From the NCBI GenBank assembly GCA_040218535.1, contig JAVJRG010000012.1, positions 124,001 through 188,000 on the forward strand: DNA of 64,000 nt, given 5' to 3'. This document shows positions 1 to 7,086 of the stretch, one piece after another (the stretch's first letter is position 1; every line of letters starts with the position of its first letter). Made by a program: the position numbers and the translations under genes. The DNA is from Lacipirellulaceae bacterium (lineage in GTDB: Bacteria; Planctomycetota; Planctomycetia; Pirellulales; Lacipirellulaceae). Below the pieces are notes generated by a model. It was given only the letters and a program-made list of their open reading frames with translations. It had not been told where the DNA came from and did no database searches.

Positions 1-1639
1 ACTCTGAGGCATCAGGTACAGACAATTTGTCGGCCTTAGCTCGCCGAACCACTGCCTGAGCCAAGGGATGTTCGCTCTGGGCTTCCACGGCAGCAGCCAG
101 CTTCAACACTTCCGTTTCACTCCAGTCTCCAGAGGTTTCAATCGCTGTCACCTCTGGACGGCCTTGAGTCAGTGTGCCGGTTTTATCGACGACAACTGTG
201 TCGACATTCTCCATCACTTCCAAAACTTCCGCGTCCTTAATGAGAACGCCTTCCTTCGCACCGCGACCCACGCCAACCATCACCGACATCGGCGTGGCCA
301 GTCCTAACGCGCACGGGCAAGCAATGATCAACACGGCCACCGCCGCTACAAATGCGTGAGCCAAACGAGGCTCCGGACCGAACACTGCCCAGCCGACAAA
401 CGCAAGAATCGAACAGACGATGACAGCCGGAACGAAATAACGTGACACAACATCAACCAGTTTTTGAATTGGGGCGCGACTTCGCTGGGCTTCGGCAACC
501 ATCTGTACGATTCGATGAAGGACTGTATCACCGCCCACGCCAACCGCTTCCATGACCAACGCTCCGGTCTGATTTAGCGTGCCGCCTGTAATCTCATCGC
601 CTTCGCTTTTACTGACTGGAATCGGTTCGCCTGTCAGCATCGACTCATCAACACTGCTGCTACCGCTTATGACGGTCCCATCGACGGGAACTTTCTCCCC
701 CGGTCGCACTCGCAGGCGATCACCTTGATGCACGTCGCCAAGTGCGACTTCTTCCTCGCCGTCCTCGGTGATGCGATGCGCGGTCTCCGGCGCAAGCTGC
801 ATGAGTTCGCGAATGGCACCGCTGGTCTGTTGTCGAGCACGTAGCTCCAATACCTGGCCTAGCAAGACCAGTGTGATAATTACTGCCGCCGCCTCAAAAT
901 AAAGCGGCGGCTTTCCATTTTCAAAAAACGCCTCGGGGATCATCGCGGGAAACAGCACAACAAACAGGCTGAATAGAAAGGCGGCAAGCGTTCCCACGGC
1001 GATCAGCGAGAACATATTTAGATTCAACGTGCGAAACGATTTCACTCCACGAACTAAGAGTGGCCAGCCACACCAGAACACGACCGGCGCGGCGAAAGCG
1101 AGTTGCAGCCAGCCGAACAGCCGATCCGACATCTGTTCAGCAAGATTCCAGCCGACCATCGGTCCCATCGCCAGCACCAAGAGCGGCGCCGACAATATTA
1201 CCCCCACCCAGAACCGCCGCAGTATATCTCGATACGACCCTTCGTCACCGTGTTCCGCCATATCGACGTACTTCGGCTCAAGGTCCATTCCGCAGATCGG
1301 GCAATCGCCCGGTCCAACTTGCTCAACCTCTGGGTGCATCGGGCAGGTGTAAATCGCATCGGGGTTTGCTGCTGGCGAAGCAGCGGCCGCCTCTTTCCCG
1401 GCGCGTGAATCCCCACCGTGGGAACAGCAACTATGATCGTCGCCTGACTTCCCACCCTTTTCAGCTTCTAGTTGAGCGGCTTTCGCCAGCACCGCAGCCG
1501 GATCCTCCTCAAATTTCCGCTGGCAGGACTCGCTGCAAAAGAAGTAGTCGCTGCCTTGGTAGTTCGACGACCGCGCTGATTCAGAATCAACCGTCATACC
1601 GCAGGCGGGATCGATTGCTTGAGTGTCCAGTTTGCTCAT
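1..1639 (-). CDS. copA: Copper/silver-translocating P1B-type ATPase, partial (C-terminus beyond window start)
   Basis: Inner-membrane pump that expels Cu(I)/Ag(I) using ATP. Reading the minus strand from the ATG at 1639, the N-terminus has a YHS domain (DPACGMTVD, later FCSESC), then a His/Cys-rich linker and a heavy-metal-binding motif ([19 protein letters not shown]). Membrane helices follow, then the actuator motif DESMLTGEP, the ion-binding CPC in IACPCALG, and the phosphorylation motif DKTGTLTQG near the window edge. About 546 codons are visible. The nucleotide-binding domain and the last helices lie outside the window. The gene diverges from a Cys-rich copper-binding protein, with a CsoR-like palindrome between them, which supports copper-responsive control. 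Metal specificity (Cu versus Ag) cannot be settled from sequence. Confidence 0.93.
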   Translation of the reverse strand, partial: MSKLDTQAIDPACGMTVDSESARSSNYQGSDYFFCSESCQRKFEEDPAAVLAKAAQLEAEKGGKSGDDHSCCSHGGDSRAGKEAAAASPAANPDAIYTCPMHPEVEQVGPGDCPICGMDLEPKYVDMAEHGDEGSYRDILRRFWVGVILSAPLLVLAMGPMVGWNLAEQMSDRLFGWLQLAFAAPVVFWCGWPLLVRGVKSFRTLNLNMFSLIAVGTLAAFLFSLFVVLFPAMIPEAFFENGKPPLYFEAAAVIITLVLLGQVLELRARQQTSGAIRELMQLAPETAHRITEDGEEEVALGDVHQGDRLRVRPGEKVPVDGTVISGSSSVDESMLTGEPIPVSKSEGDEITGGTLNQTGALVMEAVGVGGDTVLHRIVQMVAEAQRSRAPIQKLVDVVSRYFVPAVIVCSILAFVGWAVFGPEPRLAHAFVAAVAVLIIACPCALGLATPMSVMVGVGRGAKEGVLIKDAEVLEVMENVDTVVVDKTGTLTQGRPEVTAIETSGDWSETEVLKLAAAVEAQSEHPLAQAVVRRAKADKLSVPDASE

Positions 1640-1699
1640 TTTATTCCCTTATGACCTGTCGCATGGTCCTGCATCAGCTCCCGTACTCATTTTGCGCCG

Positions 1700-1716
1700 A
1701 TACCCCTATACGGTAT
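1700..1716. promoter_or_regulatory. CsoR-like operator palindrome in the copper divergon
   Basis: The sequence ATACCCCTATACGGTAT has perfect 5-bp arms (ATACC/GGTAT) separated by 7 bp. It lies between the divergent copA and the Cys-rich copper-binding protein. Known CsoR (copper-sensing repressor) operators have the same ATACC..GGTAT look. No csoR gene lies in the window, so the assignment is by motif and context only. Confidence 0.5.
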
Positions 1717-1786
1717 ACTGCTTGCTGCTAAAATCCAAGGGCTGAGTGAGCGGTTTGCTTAGACTAACGAAATAAGAGAGGAGAAA

Positions 1787-2122
1787 ATGATGACTCAGAC
1801 AGCAACTTCTAAAGACACTTGCATCCAAAATTGCCACGAATGTCAGGTGACGTGTGCTCAGATGCTTGCGGACCACTGCCTGCAACAAGGCGGCGGCCAC
1901 ACGCACCAGGATCACGTCAAGGCCATGCTGGACTGTATTGCAGCCTGTGCCGCTTGCGTAGACTTCATGTCACGGAACTCTGACCACCATGCGCTCTACT
2001 GCAAAGCTTGTGCAGAGATTTGCCGTGCATGTGCAGACAGTTGCGAGAAAGTCGGCGGGATGGACAAGTGCGTTGAAGCATGCCGCGCCTGCGCCGAGTC
2101 TTGTGGCTCAATGGCGGCCTAG
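1787..2122 (+). CDS. Cys-rich four-helix-bundle copper-binding protein (DUF326 / Csp-like)
   Basis: A 111-residue protein without an obvious signal peptide. It has about 17 Cys in recurring CxxxC and CxxC spacing (CIQNCHECQVTC, CIAACAACVDF, CKACAEICRACADSC, CVEACRACAESC) plus several His. This is the pattern of DUF326 and copper-storage (Csp-type) four-helix bundles, which bind many Cu(I) ions. The start is the first of two consecutive ATGs, just downstream of GAGAGGAGAAA. Its position divergent from copA suggests cytosolic copper buffering or storage. Confidence is good for the family and moderate for the storage role. Confidence 0.8.
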   Translation: MMTQTATSKDTCIQNCHECQVTCAQMLADHCLQQGGGHTHQDHVKAMLDCIAACAACVDFMSRNSDHHALYCKACAEICRACADSCEKVGGMDKCVEACRACAESCGSMAA

Positions 2123-2642
2123 CCTATTGCCTTTCTGTTCGCGAAGCCAGTATGCGCCGCCGCGAGGCGGTGCGTACGGCGTCGCATTTGCCTGTCAGAA
2201 GCTAACTGGTGCATGTCCTATTTCACTGTCTTGTCTTACTAAAGCCTCATAAACCAAGCCCTGCCCGGACAAGATAATCATCTATAAATATGGTGGGTCA
2301 TGGTGAAGTGTATTAGAACTCTATTATTGACGTGATAGGAAGCGACGTGGCGTGTGTGGAAGTCTCACAGCTACCAGACTGCTCAACTGTGTGGTGCTGG
2401 TGACGACCTTTGTCTCGACCTTCACGAACCTAGAAAAGTCCGATAGCGACGGCTTCACAACAGCAACAGACGTCTAAGAAGTAAAAGCGGAACATGACAC
2501 TTGTAAGTAGTCGTCTACAAGTGTACTCGCATCAGAAGCGGACAAGGTTCGGACTTTGAAAGCAGGCTTTGATGCGTTTCTACGCAACCCCCATTGTCGT
2601 TCTGAGCTATCAACGCTTCTCGTCTCTTGTACAAGAGACTGC
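2123..2642. other. Gene-free stretch with two inverted repeats, possible left flank of the mobile element
   Basis: No ORF with coding character is visible. Two inverted repeats occur: ACACTTGTA/TACAAGTGT at 2497-2524 with a 10-nt loop, and an 18-bp perfect palindrome at 2622-2639 just past the stop of the next gene. Base composition looks AT-richer than the copper genes by eye. Confidence 0.4.
2622..2639. repeat. 18-bp perfect palindrome
   Basis: GTCTCTTGTACAAGAGAC reads identically on both strands. It sits 3 bp beyond the stop codon of the minus-strand gene at 2643. It could be a protein-binding site, a recombination core or a small terminator stem. There is no T-run. Confidence 0.6.
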
Positions 2643-3125
2643 TTAAGCTGCCTCTGGGAGTACTATCTCTTCAGGGCGAGTTGGCAGCCGCCTTATGAGC
2701 ATTCGCACAATAGGCCAAACTCCCTGTAGTGTTACTTTAAGCGTCGTCCGATCTAGTGGCCATGCTCGTGGACTGCTTGGTTCAAACGCAGTAAATACGC
2801 CGATGATGTAGTTTAGGCCCTGTTCTAGCTTGTCCGCCATAGAGTCGTAGCCATCGCCTAACTCACCTCCTCTAATCTGGTTGAGCTGCGTCGACATTTC
2901 GTTGAACATCCCACGATACTCGGCAACGAGCGCTAGAGCTTTTTCGCGATCCATAAGCAACTCGTGCGATAAGTCCCGAAACATCTCACGAAGTATCATC
3001 GAGAGGTCTCGTAACTCGTAGAGCTTCTCTTGCCTTCGATGTTTGGCGGCCTCTATAGAGACGTTCTCAAACAGGTCCACACCGCGAAACGCGATAACGT
3101 TATTTTGGTTGCTTTTTTCTTGCAT
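2643..3125 (-). CDS. Hypothetical helical protein of the mobile element
   Basis: A 160-residue protein I do not recognise. It is predominantly helical and charged (residues 27-90, with repeated Leu/Arg/Glu), without signal peptide, membrane helix, cysteines or recognisable motif. The ATG is preceded by GGAG about 6 nt upstream. It follows the 243-residue gene at 3139 by 13 bp on the same strand, so the two probably form an operon. Codon use and AT-richness look like the neighbouring element genes. Confidence 0.65.
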   Translation of the reverse strand: MQEKSNQNNVIAFRGVDLFENVSIEAAKHRRQEKLYELRDLSMILREMFRDLSHELLMDREKALALVAEYRGMFNEMSTQLNQIRGGELGDGYDSMADKLEQGLNYIIGVFTAFEPSSPRAWPLDRTTLKVTLQGVWPIVRMLIRRLPTRPEEIVLPEAA

Positions 3126-3138
3126 AAGTTACTCCTTG

Positions 3139-3870
3139 TTATGCTGCTAAACTTAAATCTGCTAAATCGAGGGACGTTTTTCGGATGAGCGGTCCCTTTG
3201 GCTCAAACGGTTTGACAGGTTTCCGTCTTTTCTTGATAAAGCTCGTTGGAATTGCTGGTAGACCTGCTGCTCCACGCTTTAGGTTCATCGAACGAAGTAT
3301 TGAGTAGCGTTGCTTTAGTACGCCCCCATATGCTTCATAGGGAAATGTTGCTAATTCTTCTCGCAGATAGGGTAACGGCTTAAGTGCCAGGCCCAGGTAG
3401 TAGCTTCTTAAGCCCGCCATTGCTTTGCTTGTAAGTCTTACGGTTAGCTTGTCGTTGAAAAAGCCAACTGAGTATTCGTTGAATTGGATCGCCGATTTTC
3501 GAACATCACAGAACCACTGCTCCTCTATCGCTCCATCAGCGTCCCGTCTGCAATTACGCTCGAAGAAAGCATTTTCACCCTCCTGGCAGAGTAGAATCCA
3601 GAAATTGCTGAAGCGGAGATATTGGCAGTTCGCGAGGTGTCGACCGCTATTGCCTATCCGCTTTCGACGGCGACAGCGTGCGAATTTAGAGATCGCTACG
3701 TCATACTGAGAAAGCATTCTTGAGTCGTGCTCCGCCGGCGTTCGCCATGATGGAACGCTTCCTTGAACGTAGAAGTAGTATTTGCCGTTCGTAACGTAGC
3801 TAACAGCAAGCTGGAACAGGAATCCTTCAATGGATGTTGCAACGCAACGATAGTGAGAGCGATTTGCCAT
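3139..3870 (-). CDS. Hypothetical protein of the mobile element
   Basis: A 243-residue, strongly basic protein with many Arg/Lys clusters (CRRRKRIG, SFIKKRRKPVKPFEPKG) and no signal peptide or membrane helix. The basic C-terminus suggests nucleic-acid binding, but I do not recognise the family. It is first gene of a likely two-gene operon with 2643-3125. Its 5' end faces the structured noncoding region at 4.2-5.4 kb, about 320 bp away. Confidence 0.6.
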   Translation of the reverse strand: MANRSHYRCVATSIEGFLFQLAVSYVTNGKYYFYVQGSVPSWRTPAEHDSRMLSQYDVAISKFARCRRRKRIGNSGRHLANCQYLRFSNFWILLCQEGENAFFERNCRRDADGAIEEQWFCDVRKSAIQFNEYSVGFFNDKLTVRLTSKAMAGLRSYYLGLALKPLPYLREELATFPYEAYGGVLKQRYSILRSMNLKRGAAGLPAIPTSFIKKRRKPVKPFEPKGPLIRKTSLDLADLSLAA

Positions 3871-4189
3871 CGATTAATCTCCGCTTCAATGTCAACCGCT
3901 ACAGTCGCTGCGTTATGCGAGAAACGCCATGACGTGTAGCACAGAAAGTCGGAGGGAGGTTGCTTTTTGCTTCGCTTTTTCTTTGCTTTCTTGCAACGCC
4001 TAAGTAGGTTCCTAATTAGTCGTTGCCATACTTATGGCGTTGCCCTTACTGCATCCGCAGATTCCGATCTTTTTTCTCTTGCTGACGCCACCCACTTGGG
4101 AGCGTTGCAGATTGCGTGCCACTGTACGATTGCTCTAGGCTGTTGCGGTGAATTGATTTGTACCTAGAAGATTTCTAGTGTTGAGGTGA
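3871..4189. other. Gene-free gap between the hypothetical operon and the structured RNA
   Basis: It holds the upstream region of the minus-strand operon and, on the minus strand, the presumed 3' flank of the large RNA. I see no convincing promoter hexamers and no supported gene. Short open frames here lack ribosome binding sites. Confidence 0.4.
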
Positions 4190-4195
4190 AATAGA

Positions 4196-4239
4196 GGATG
4201 ATTTGATTGAAGTGTAACCTTCAACGGCTCAAATCATCC
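4196..4239 (-). repeat. Long terminal hairpin of the candidate RNA
   Basis: An 11-bp perfect outer stem (GGATGATTTGA / TCAAATCATCC) encloses a 6-bp inner stem (TTGAAG/CTTCAA) with a 6-nt loop and a 4-nt one-sided bulge. It lies at the likely 3' end on the minus strand. There is no clear U-tract after it, so terminator function is uncertain. Confidence 0.7.
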
Positions 4240-4378
4240 GAAAAAGCCGCAGCAACCTTTTGAGTGAGTTTGCTCGTGTTGAGCCCACCCACTTCAAAAC
4301 CACTGTCGGACCACTAAACGCTACTACCTGTCTGGGCAGTACCGCATAGTTATCGCTAGGCTCAAAGAGCCGAGCCAC

Positions 4379-4407
4379 TGGTGGGAGTAGCAAAGCTACT
4401 CCCACCA
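4379..4407 (-). repeat. 13-bp perfect stem with 3-nt loop inside the candidate RNA
   Basis: TGGTGGGAGTAGC pairs perfectly with GCTACTCCCACCA around the triloop AAA (plus strand) or TTT (minus strand). It is the most stable single helix in the region. Confidence 0.75.
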
Positions 4408-5007
4408 TGACCCCTGCTGTCGCTTCATGCCGGCAATGCCGGTGAGAGCTTTCCTCGTTGCGTGTGCCGTAGCACCAACTCGGTTACCAGCCGAGTCCGC
4501 CAACGCCAGTGGACTGCCTTGCCCGCAGGGTACTGATTGCTCAGCACGCTACCCGAGGTATTACCCCCGGTTTGACGCCCGTCTCACAGAGACGGCTCGT
4601 ACTCGCCCAAACTCCCACTCTACTGACTTTTAAGCACCTGCTTGACCCCTTAGGCCGTTGCGAACAGAGCAACTGCTTTGGAGCAGGCACCGAGGAGCTA
4701 CCCCCGGCCTCAGTAGAGCTTCCCTCTTTAGTAGCAGCCAATGAAATCAGAATCACGTCGGTAAGCGGCTTAGGCCGCAACTCCTTTGAGGTACGTGCTT
4801 GCTGTCAGGCAAGCCGCAGTTTCCATGTCGAAGACATGATTTCTGGGTCCAGAACCTACAAGCTGACCCTTACCCATCCTCAAAAAAGCTGTCCCAGTTC
4901 AGCACCGTCTTTCTGACTTCTAACGAACAAGCGATTACTCGCCTTTCATGGGTTGAGCTATTGCCCGCCTAGTTTCCTAGGTCGCCGAAGCATGTCATAG
5001 CTTCGAT

Positions 5008-5027
5008 GCCAAGCGTTGCCGCTCGGC
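5008..5027 (-). repeat. Strand-diagnostic hairpin with GCAA tetraloop
   Basis: On the minus strand GCCGAGCG-GCAA-CGCTTGGC forms an 8-bp stem with one G-U pair and a GNRA tetraloop. On the plus strand the same stem has an A-C mismatch and a TTGC loop. This is direct evidence for the transcribed strand. Confidence 0.7.
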
Positions 5028-5279
5028 GAGGACCCCCACGTTCGCAACGTTGCACCGTCCGAGAATCTCGGAATCAGGCCCCGTCGACAGGATTTTCACC
5101 CGCTTTGACTGCCACGGCCTTCCTATTCAAACAAAAAATAGAGAGGTTTTTCAGAGTCGCCCAGGCTCAAGCATCATTTGCTGCATCGGGTAGAAACGTG
5201 TGGATTACTCTCTCGGGACAATCTGGAATACAAAACCAAACAGCCCTTCGAGGATTACTCACCGTAGCCCCCATTCGTT

Positions 5280-5307
5280 CTACGCAAGCGCCTCTCGACG
5301 CACGTAG
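5280..5307 (-). repeat. Strand-diagnostic two-tier hairpin with GAGA tetraloop
   Basis: The minus strand gives an outer CTACG/CGTAG stem, an internal loop, and an inner GCGTC-GAGA-GGCGC stem with one U-G pair and a GNRA loop. The plus strand has a C-A mismatch at that pair. Confidence 0.65.
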
Positions 5308-5450
5308 CACCCCCGGACGAAAGCAGCAGGTAGCAAAACTCCTGCACCTTAGCCAAGTTGGTAAGACCTGGGTTAGCGGTTGCTCTCGCCGGCATGAAAC
5401 TTAGCCAGTACGACGTGACTGACGGAGGGCGTTATGCGTTGCAGTAAAAT

Positions 5451-5470
5451 CGTGTCGCTTATGCGACACG
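5451..5470. repeat. 8-bp stem-loop near the 5' end of the candidate RNA
   Basis: CGTGTCGC-TTAT-GCGACACG is a perfect stem. It lies between the presumed start of the minus-strand RNA and the plus-strand gene at 5587, so it could belong to either leader. Confidence 0.55.
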
Positions 5471-5503
5471 CTCTCGGCTACTCGGCATACCATGGAAATT
5501 TTT

Positions 5504-5568
5504 AAGTGTGGGAGGCGTTACTGTGACAGTCAACATACCGCTACGACGCAGTGCGTCTCTCCACACTT
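5504..5568 (+). promoter_or_regulatory. Long imperfect inverted repeat in the leader of the 103-aa gene
   Basis: AAGTGTGG at 5504-5511 pairs with CCACACTT at 5561-5568, with further imperfect pairing inward (GGAG against CTCTCC). It ends 18 bp before the ATG at 5587 and could fold in the 5' untranslated region, controlling translation. It could also be a DNA-binding site. Confidence 0.45.
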
Positions 5569-5586
5569 GCTTTTCAAAGGAAACAT

Positions 5587-5898
5587 ATGGAGAGAGCAAC
5601 TAAGAGATCAACGACATGCAAGCCAGGTGACGTCAACGTTCGTTTTTGGAATGGGAGCGTCGGGGTTTGTCTTACACCGCTCAAAAAACGCGATGGCACC
5701 TACTTTTGGAGCTACGAGCCGATGCGATTCTTCAAGACTGCGGACGGAACACCCCGCTACAGCAACCGATTTACCGACAAGCACGATAAGCAGCTGGCAG
5801 AAGTGCTAAGCGAAGCGTTTCGTTTTCGTGACGAAACGGACGCCACTCAGCATGTGGTTCAGGTCATGAGCGATCTTGAGCTGAAGCAAGCAGCTTAG
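5587..5898 (+). CDS. Small hypothetical protein upstream of ArdC
   Basis: A 103-residue protein that I do not recognise. It is basic at the N-terminus, with aromatic-rich stretches (VRFWNGSVGVCL, YFWSYEPMRFF) and a helical acidic C-terminus. The chosen ATG at 5587 is preceded by AAAGGAAACAT; a longer frame from 5551 would read through the inverted repeat. The gene lies upstream of the ardC-like gene on the same strand, with hairpins and T-runs between them, so co-regulation is possible. Many antirestriction loci carry small unknown partners, but no function can be given from sequence. Confidence 0.6.
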   Translation: MERATKRSTTCKPGDVNVRFWNGSVGVCLTPLKKRDGTYFWSYEPMRFFKTADGTPRYSNRFTDKHDKQLAEVLSEAFRFRDETDATQHVVQVMSDLELKQAA

Positions 5899-5912
5899 CA
5901 GGTAAGCTCCAA

Positions 5913-5992
5913 GCCGACTGCGGTCGGCTCTCGCTGTTGTTGCCAAGGTTGCAACAGCGAGGGCAGGCGTGCTGTCACGCGATGGTTTTTTT
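5913..5992 (+). terminator. Tandem hairpins ending in a T-run
   Basis: Three consecutive stem-loops follow the 103-aa gene. They are GCCGAC-TGCG-GTCGGC (5913-5928), a 10-bp stem CTCGCTGTTG/CAACAGCGAG (5930-5961), and GCGTG-CTGT-CACGC (5967-5980) followed by GATGG and seven T. This could be a terminator or an attenuator-like leader for ardC, or a short separate RNA. Confidence 0.5.
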
Positions 5993-6004
5993 GGAGGTTA
6001 TTTT

Positions 6005-6034
6005 CGCAGCGCGATTCTGCACTGCGGGTTTTTT
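6005..6034 (+). terminator. Second hairpin plus T-run before ardC
   Basis: CGCAG/CTGCG forms a 5-bp stem directly followed by GG and TTTTTT (6029-6034). It lies 56 bp before the ardC start. Together with the previous terminator-like hairpin it suggests conditional read-through into ardC. Confidence 0.4.
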
Positions 6035-6089
6035 GCAGCCAAACGGTTCATCGTGGCACGTCTGTCAGCTTATTAAGAGGAGACAGCTA

Positions 6090-7049
6090 ATGAGAGCAGT
6101 AGAGCAAACCAATCAGACTCAGCCAGAAACTAGTCAGCAGCAATGGAAAGGAACCGAATCATTGCCGAAGGCTAATCGCTGGAAAGAAAAGCAGCAAACT
6201 AAGACAGCGAGTGAACCTGACTCGCAAAGGGCCAAAAAACAAGATGTCGCTACGGTACTGACGGAAAAGAGTCTTGCGAAACTAAACGATGCTCTTAGCC
6301 GTGGTCAGAGCGAGACGCTCACCAAATACCTGGCGTTCACGGCCAAGTTTCATAACTACAGCTTGCGAAACTGCCTGCTTATTGCAGCCCAGAAACCAGA
6401 CGCGACCCACGTTGCTGGCTACCAGAAGTGGAAGCAACTGGGTCGGCAAGTGAAGCGTGGCGAGAAAGCAATCACCATTGTCCAACCTAGGTTCTCAAAG
6501 CGGGAAGCTGAAGTGGTCAATCAGGCGGGAAACACTGAGACCAAAGAAGTTAAGAAACTAAGCGGTTTTGGGCACGCTAAGGTCTTTGACATATCGCAAA
6601 CAGAGGGCGACGCCGTTCCTGAGTTCGCCACGATCAGCGGTGACCCCGGTGAAAGCCTCTCTAAGCTAGAGCAACTTGTGATGGACAACGACATAACGCT
6701 TAGCTATGAGACACCACCAAGCCCTGGAGCGATTGGTCTTTCGTCTGGAGGACACATTTACGTTACCCCTGGCCTAAGCGATGCTGAGACCTTCTCTGTC
6801 CTTGCTCATGAGCTAGCCCATGAGTTAATTCATAAGGGTGAGCGGCGACACGAGACAACGCCTACCGTGCGAGAGACGGAAGCTGAGGCTGTAGCGTTTG
6901 TTGTGTCAGAGGCGGCCGGTCTAAACTCTACTGAGCGAAGCAGTGACTACATCTCGCTTTACCGAGGCGATCCAGAGGTTCTTTCTGAGTCCCTAAAATT
7001 CATCCAGAAAACTGCTGGCTACATTATCAAAGGGATTACTGAAGAGTGA
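6090..7049 (+). CDS. ArdC-like antirestriction protein (ssDNA-binding domain plus zincin metallopeptidase)
   Basis: ArdC proteins of conjugative and mobilisable elements protect incoming single-stranded DNA from restriction. This 319-residue protein has a basic, Gln-rich N-terminus, then an ArdC N-terminal domain (about residues 65-150, with FHNYSLRNCLLIAAQKP and GEKAI). A gap follows, then a metallopeptidase domain with zinc motif HELAHELIH and a downstream RETEAEAVAF helix supplying the third ligand. The start at 6090 has AAGAGGAGA upstream; a frame open from 5937 would run through the hairpins. It supports the reading of the region as a transferable element. The family is clear; the precise antirestriction activity is inferred. 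Confidence 0.85.
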   Translation: MRAVEQTNQTQPETSQQQWKGTESLPKANRWKEKQQTKTASEPDSQRAKKQDVATVLTEKSLAKLNDALSRGQSETLTKYLAFTAKFHNYSLRNCLLIAAQKPDATHVAGYQKWKQLGRQVKRGEKAITIVQPRFSKREAEVVNQAGNTETKEVKKLSGFGHAKVFDISQTEGDAVPEFATISGDPGESLSKLEQLVMDNDITLSYETPPSPGAIGLSSGGHIYVTPGLSDAETFSVLAHELAHELIHKGERRHETTPTVRETEAEAVAFVVSEAAGLNSTERSSDYISLYRGDPEVLSESLKFIQKTAGYIIKGITEE

Positions 7050-7086
7050 CACCACGAGCGGAGGCGGCCCCTGCCGTTCTCTCCGC

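Larger units (their letters stand above)
4190..5420 (-). ncRNA. Candidate large, ornate structured noncoding RNA (minus strand), class not recognised
   Basis: A stretch of about 1.2 kb has no credible gene but at least fifteen near-perfect hairpins: 4196-4239, 4359-4371, 4379-4407 (13-bp stem), 4430-4442, 4478-4496, 4579-4595, 4765-4778, 4797-4814, 4824-4838, 4968-4981, 4986-5005, 5008-5027, 5038-5050, 5059-5071, 5090-5101 and 5280-5307. The minus strand is favoured because four stems are then capped by GNRA tetraloops: GAAA at 4968-4981, GCAA at 5008-5027, GAAA at 5090-5101 and GAGA at 5280-5307. Stems at 5008-5027, 5090-5101 and 5280-5307 also contain G-U pairs that become A-C mismatches on the plus strand. 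Size, hairpin density and location in a mobile element recall GOLLD, ROOL and OLE-type RNAs, but I cannot match it to any. Boundaries are approximate. Confidence 0.62.

Noticed and set aside
1060-1731. Long plus-strand frame opposite copA
   Set aside because: It is antisense to the YHS and metal-binding part of copA, which has clear family motifs.
4449-4456. GAGGAAAG on the minus strand, as in RNase P RNA
   Set aside because: The rest of the RNase P core (P4 partner, other conserved regions) is not visible.
3967-5404. Plus-strand open frames within the structured RNA region
   Set aside because: They have no ribosome binding sites, no family resemblance and odd composition, and they overlap perfect stems. 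They are open by chance.
4190-5420. Group II or group I intron
   Set aside because: No domain V-like hairpin, no intron-encoded reverse transcriptase and no GUGYG-type start were found, so a known intron class is not supported.
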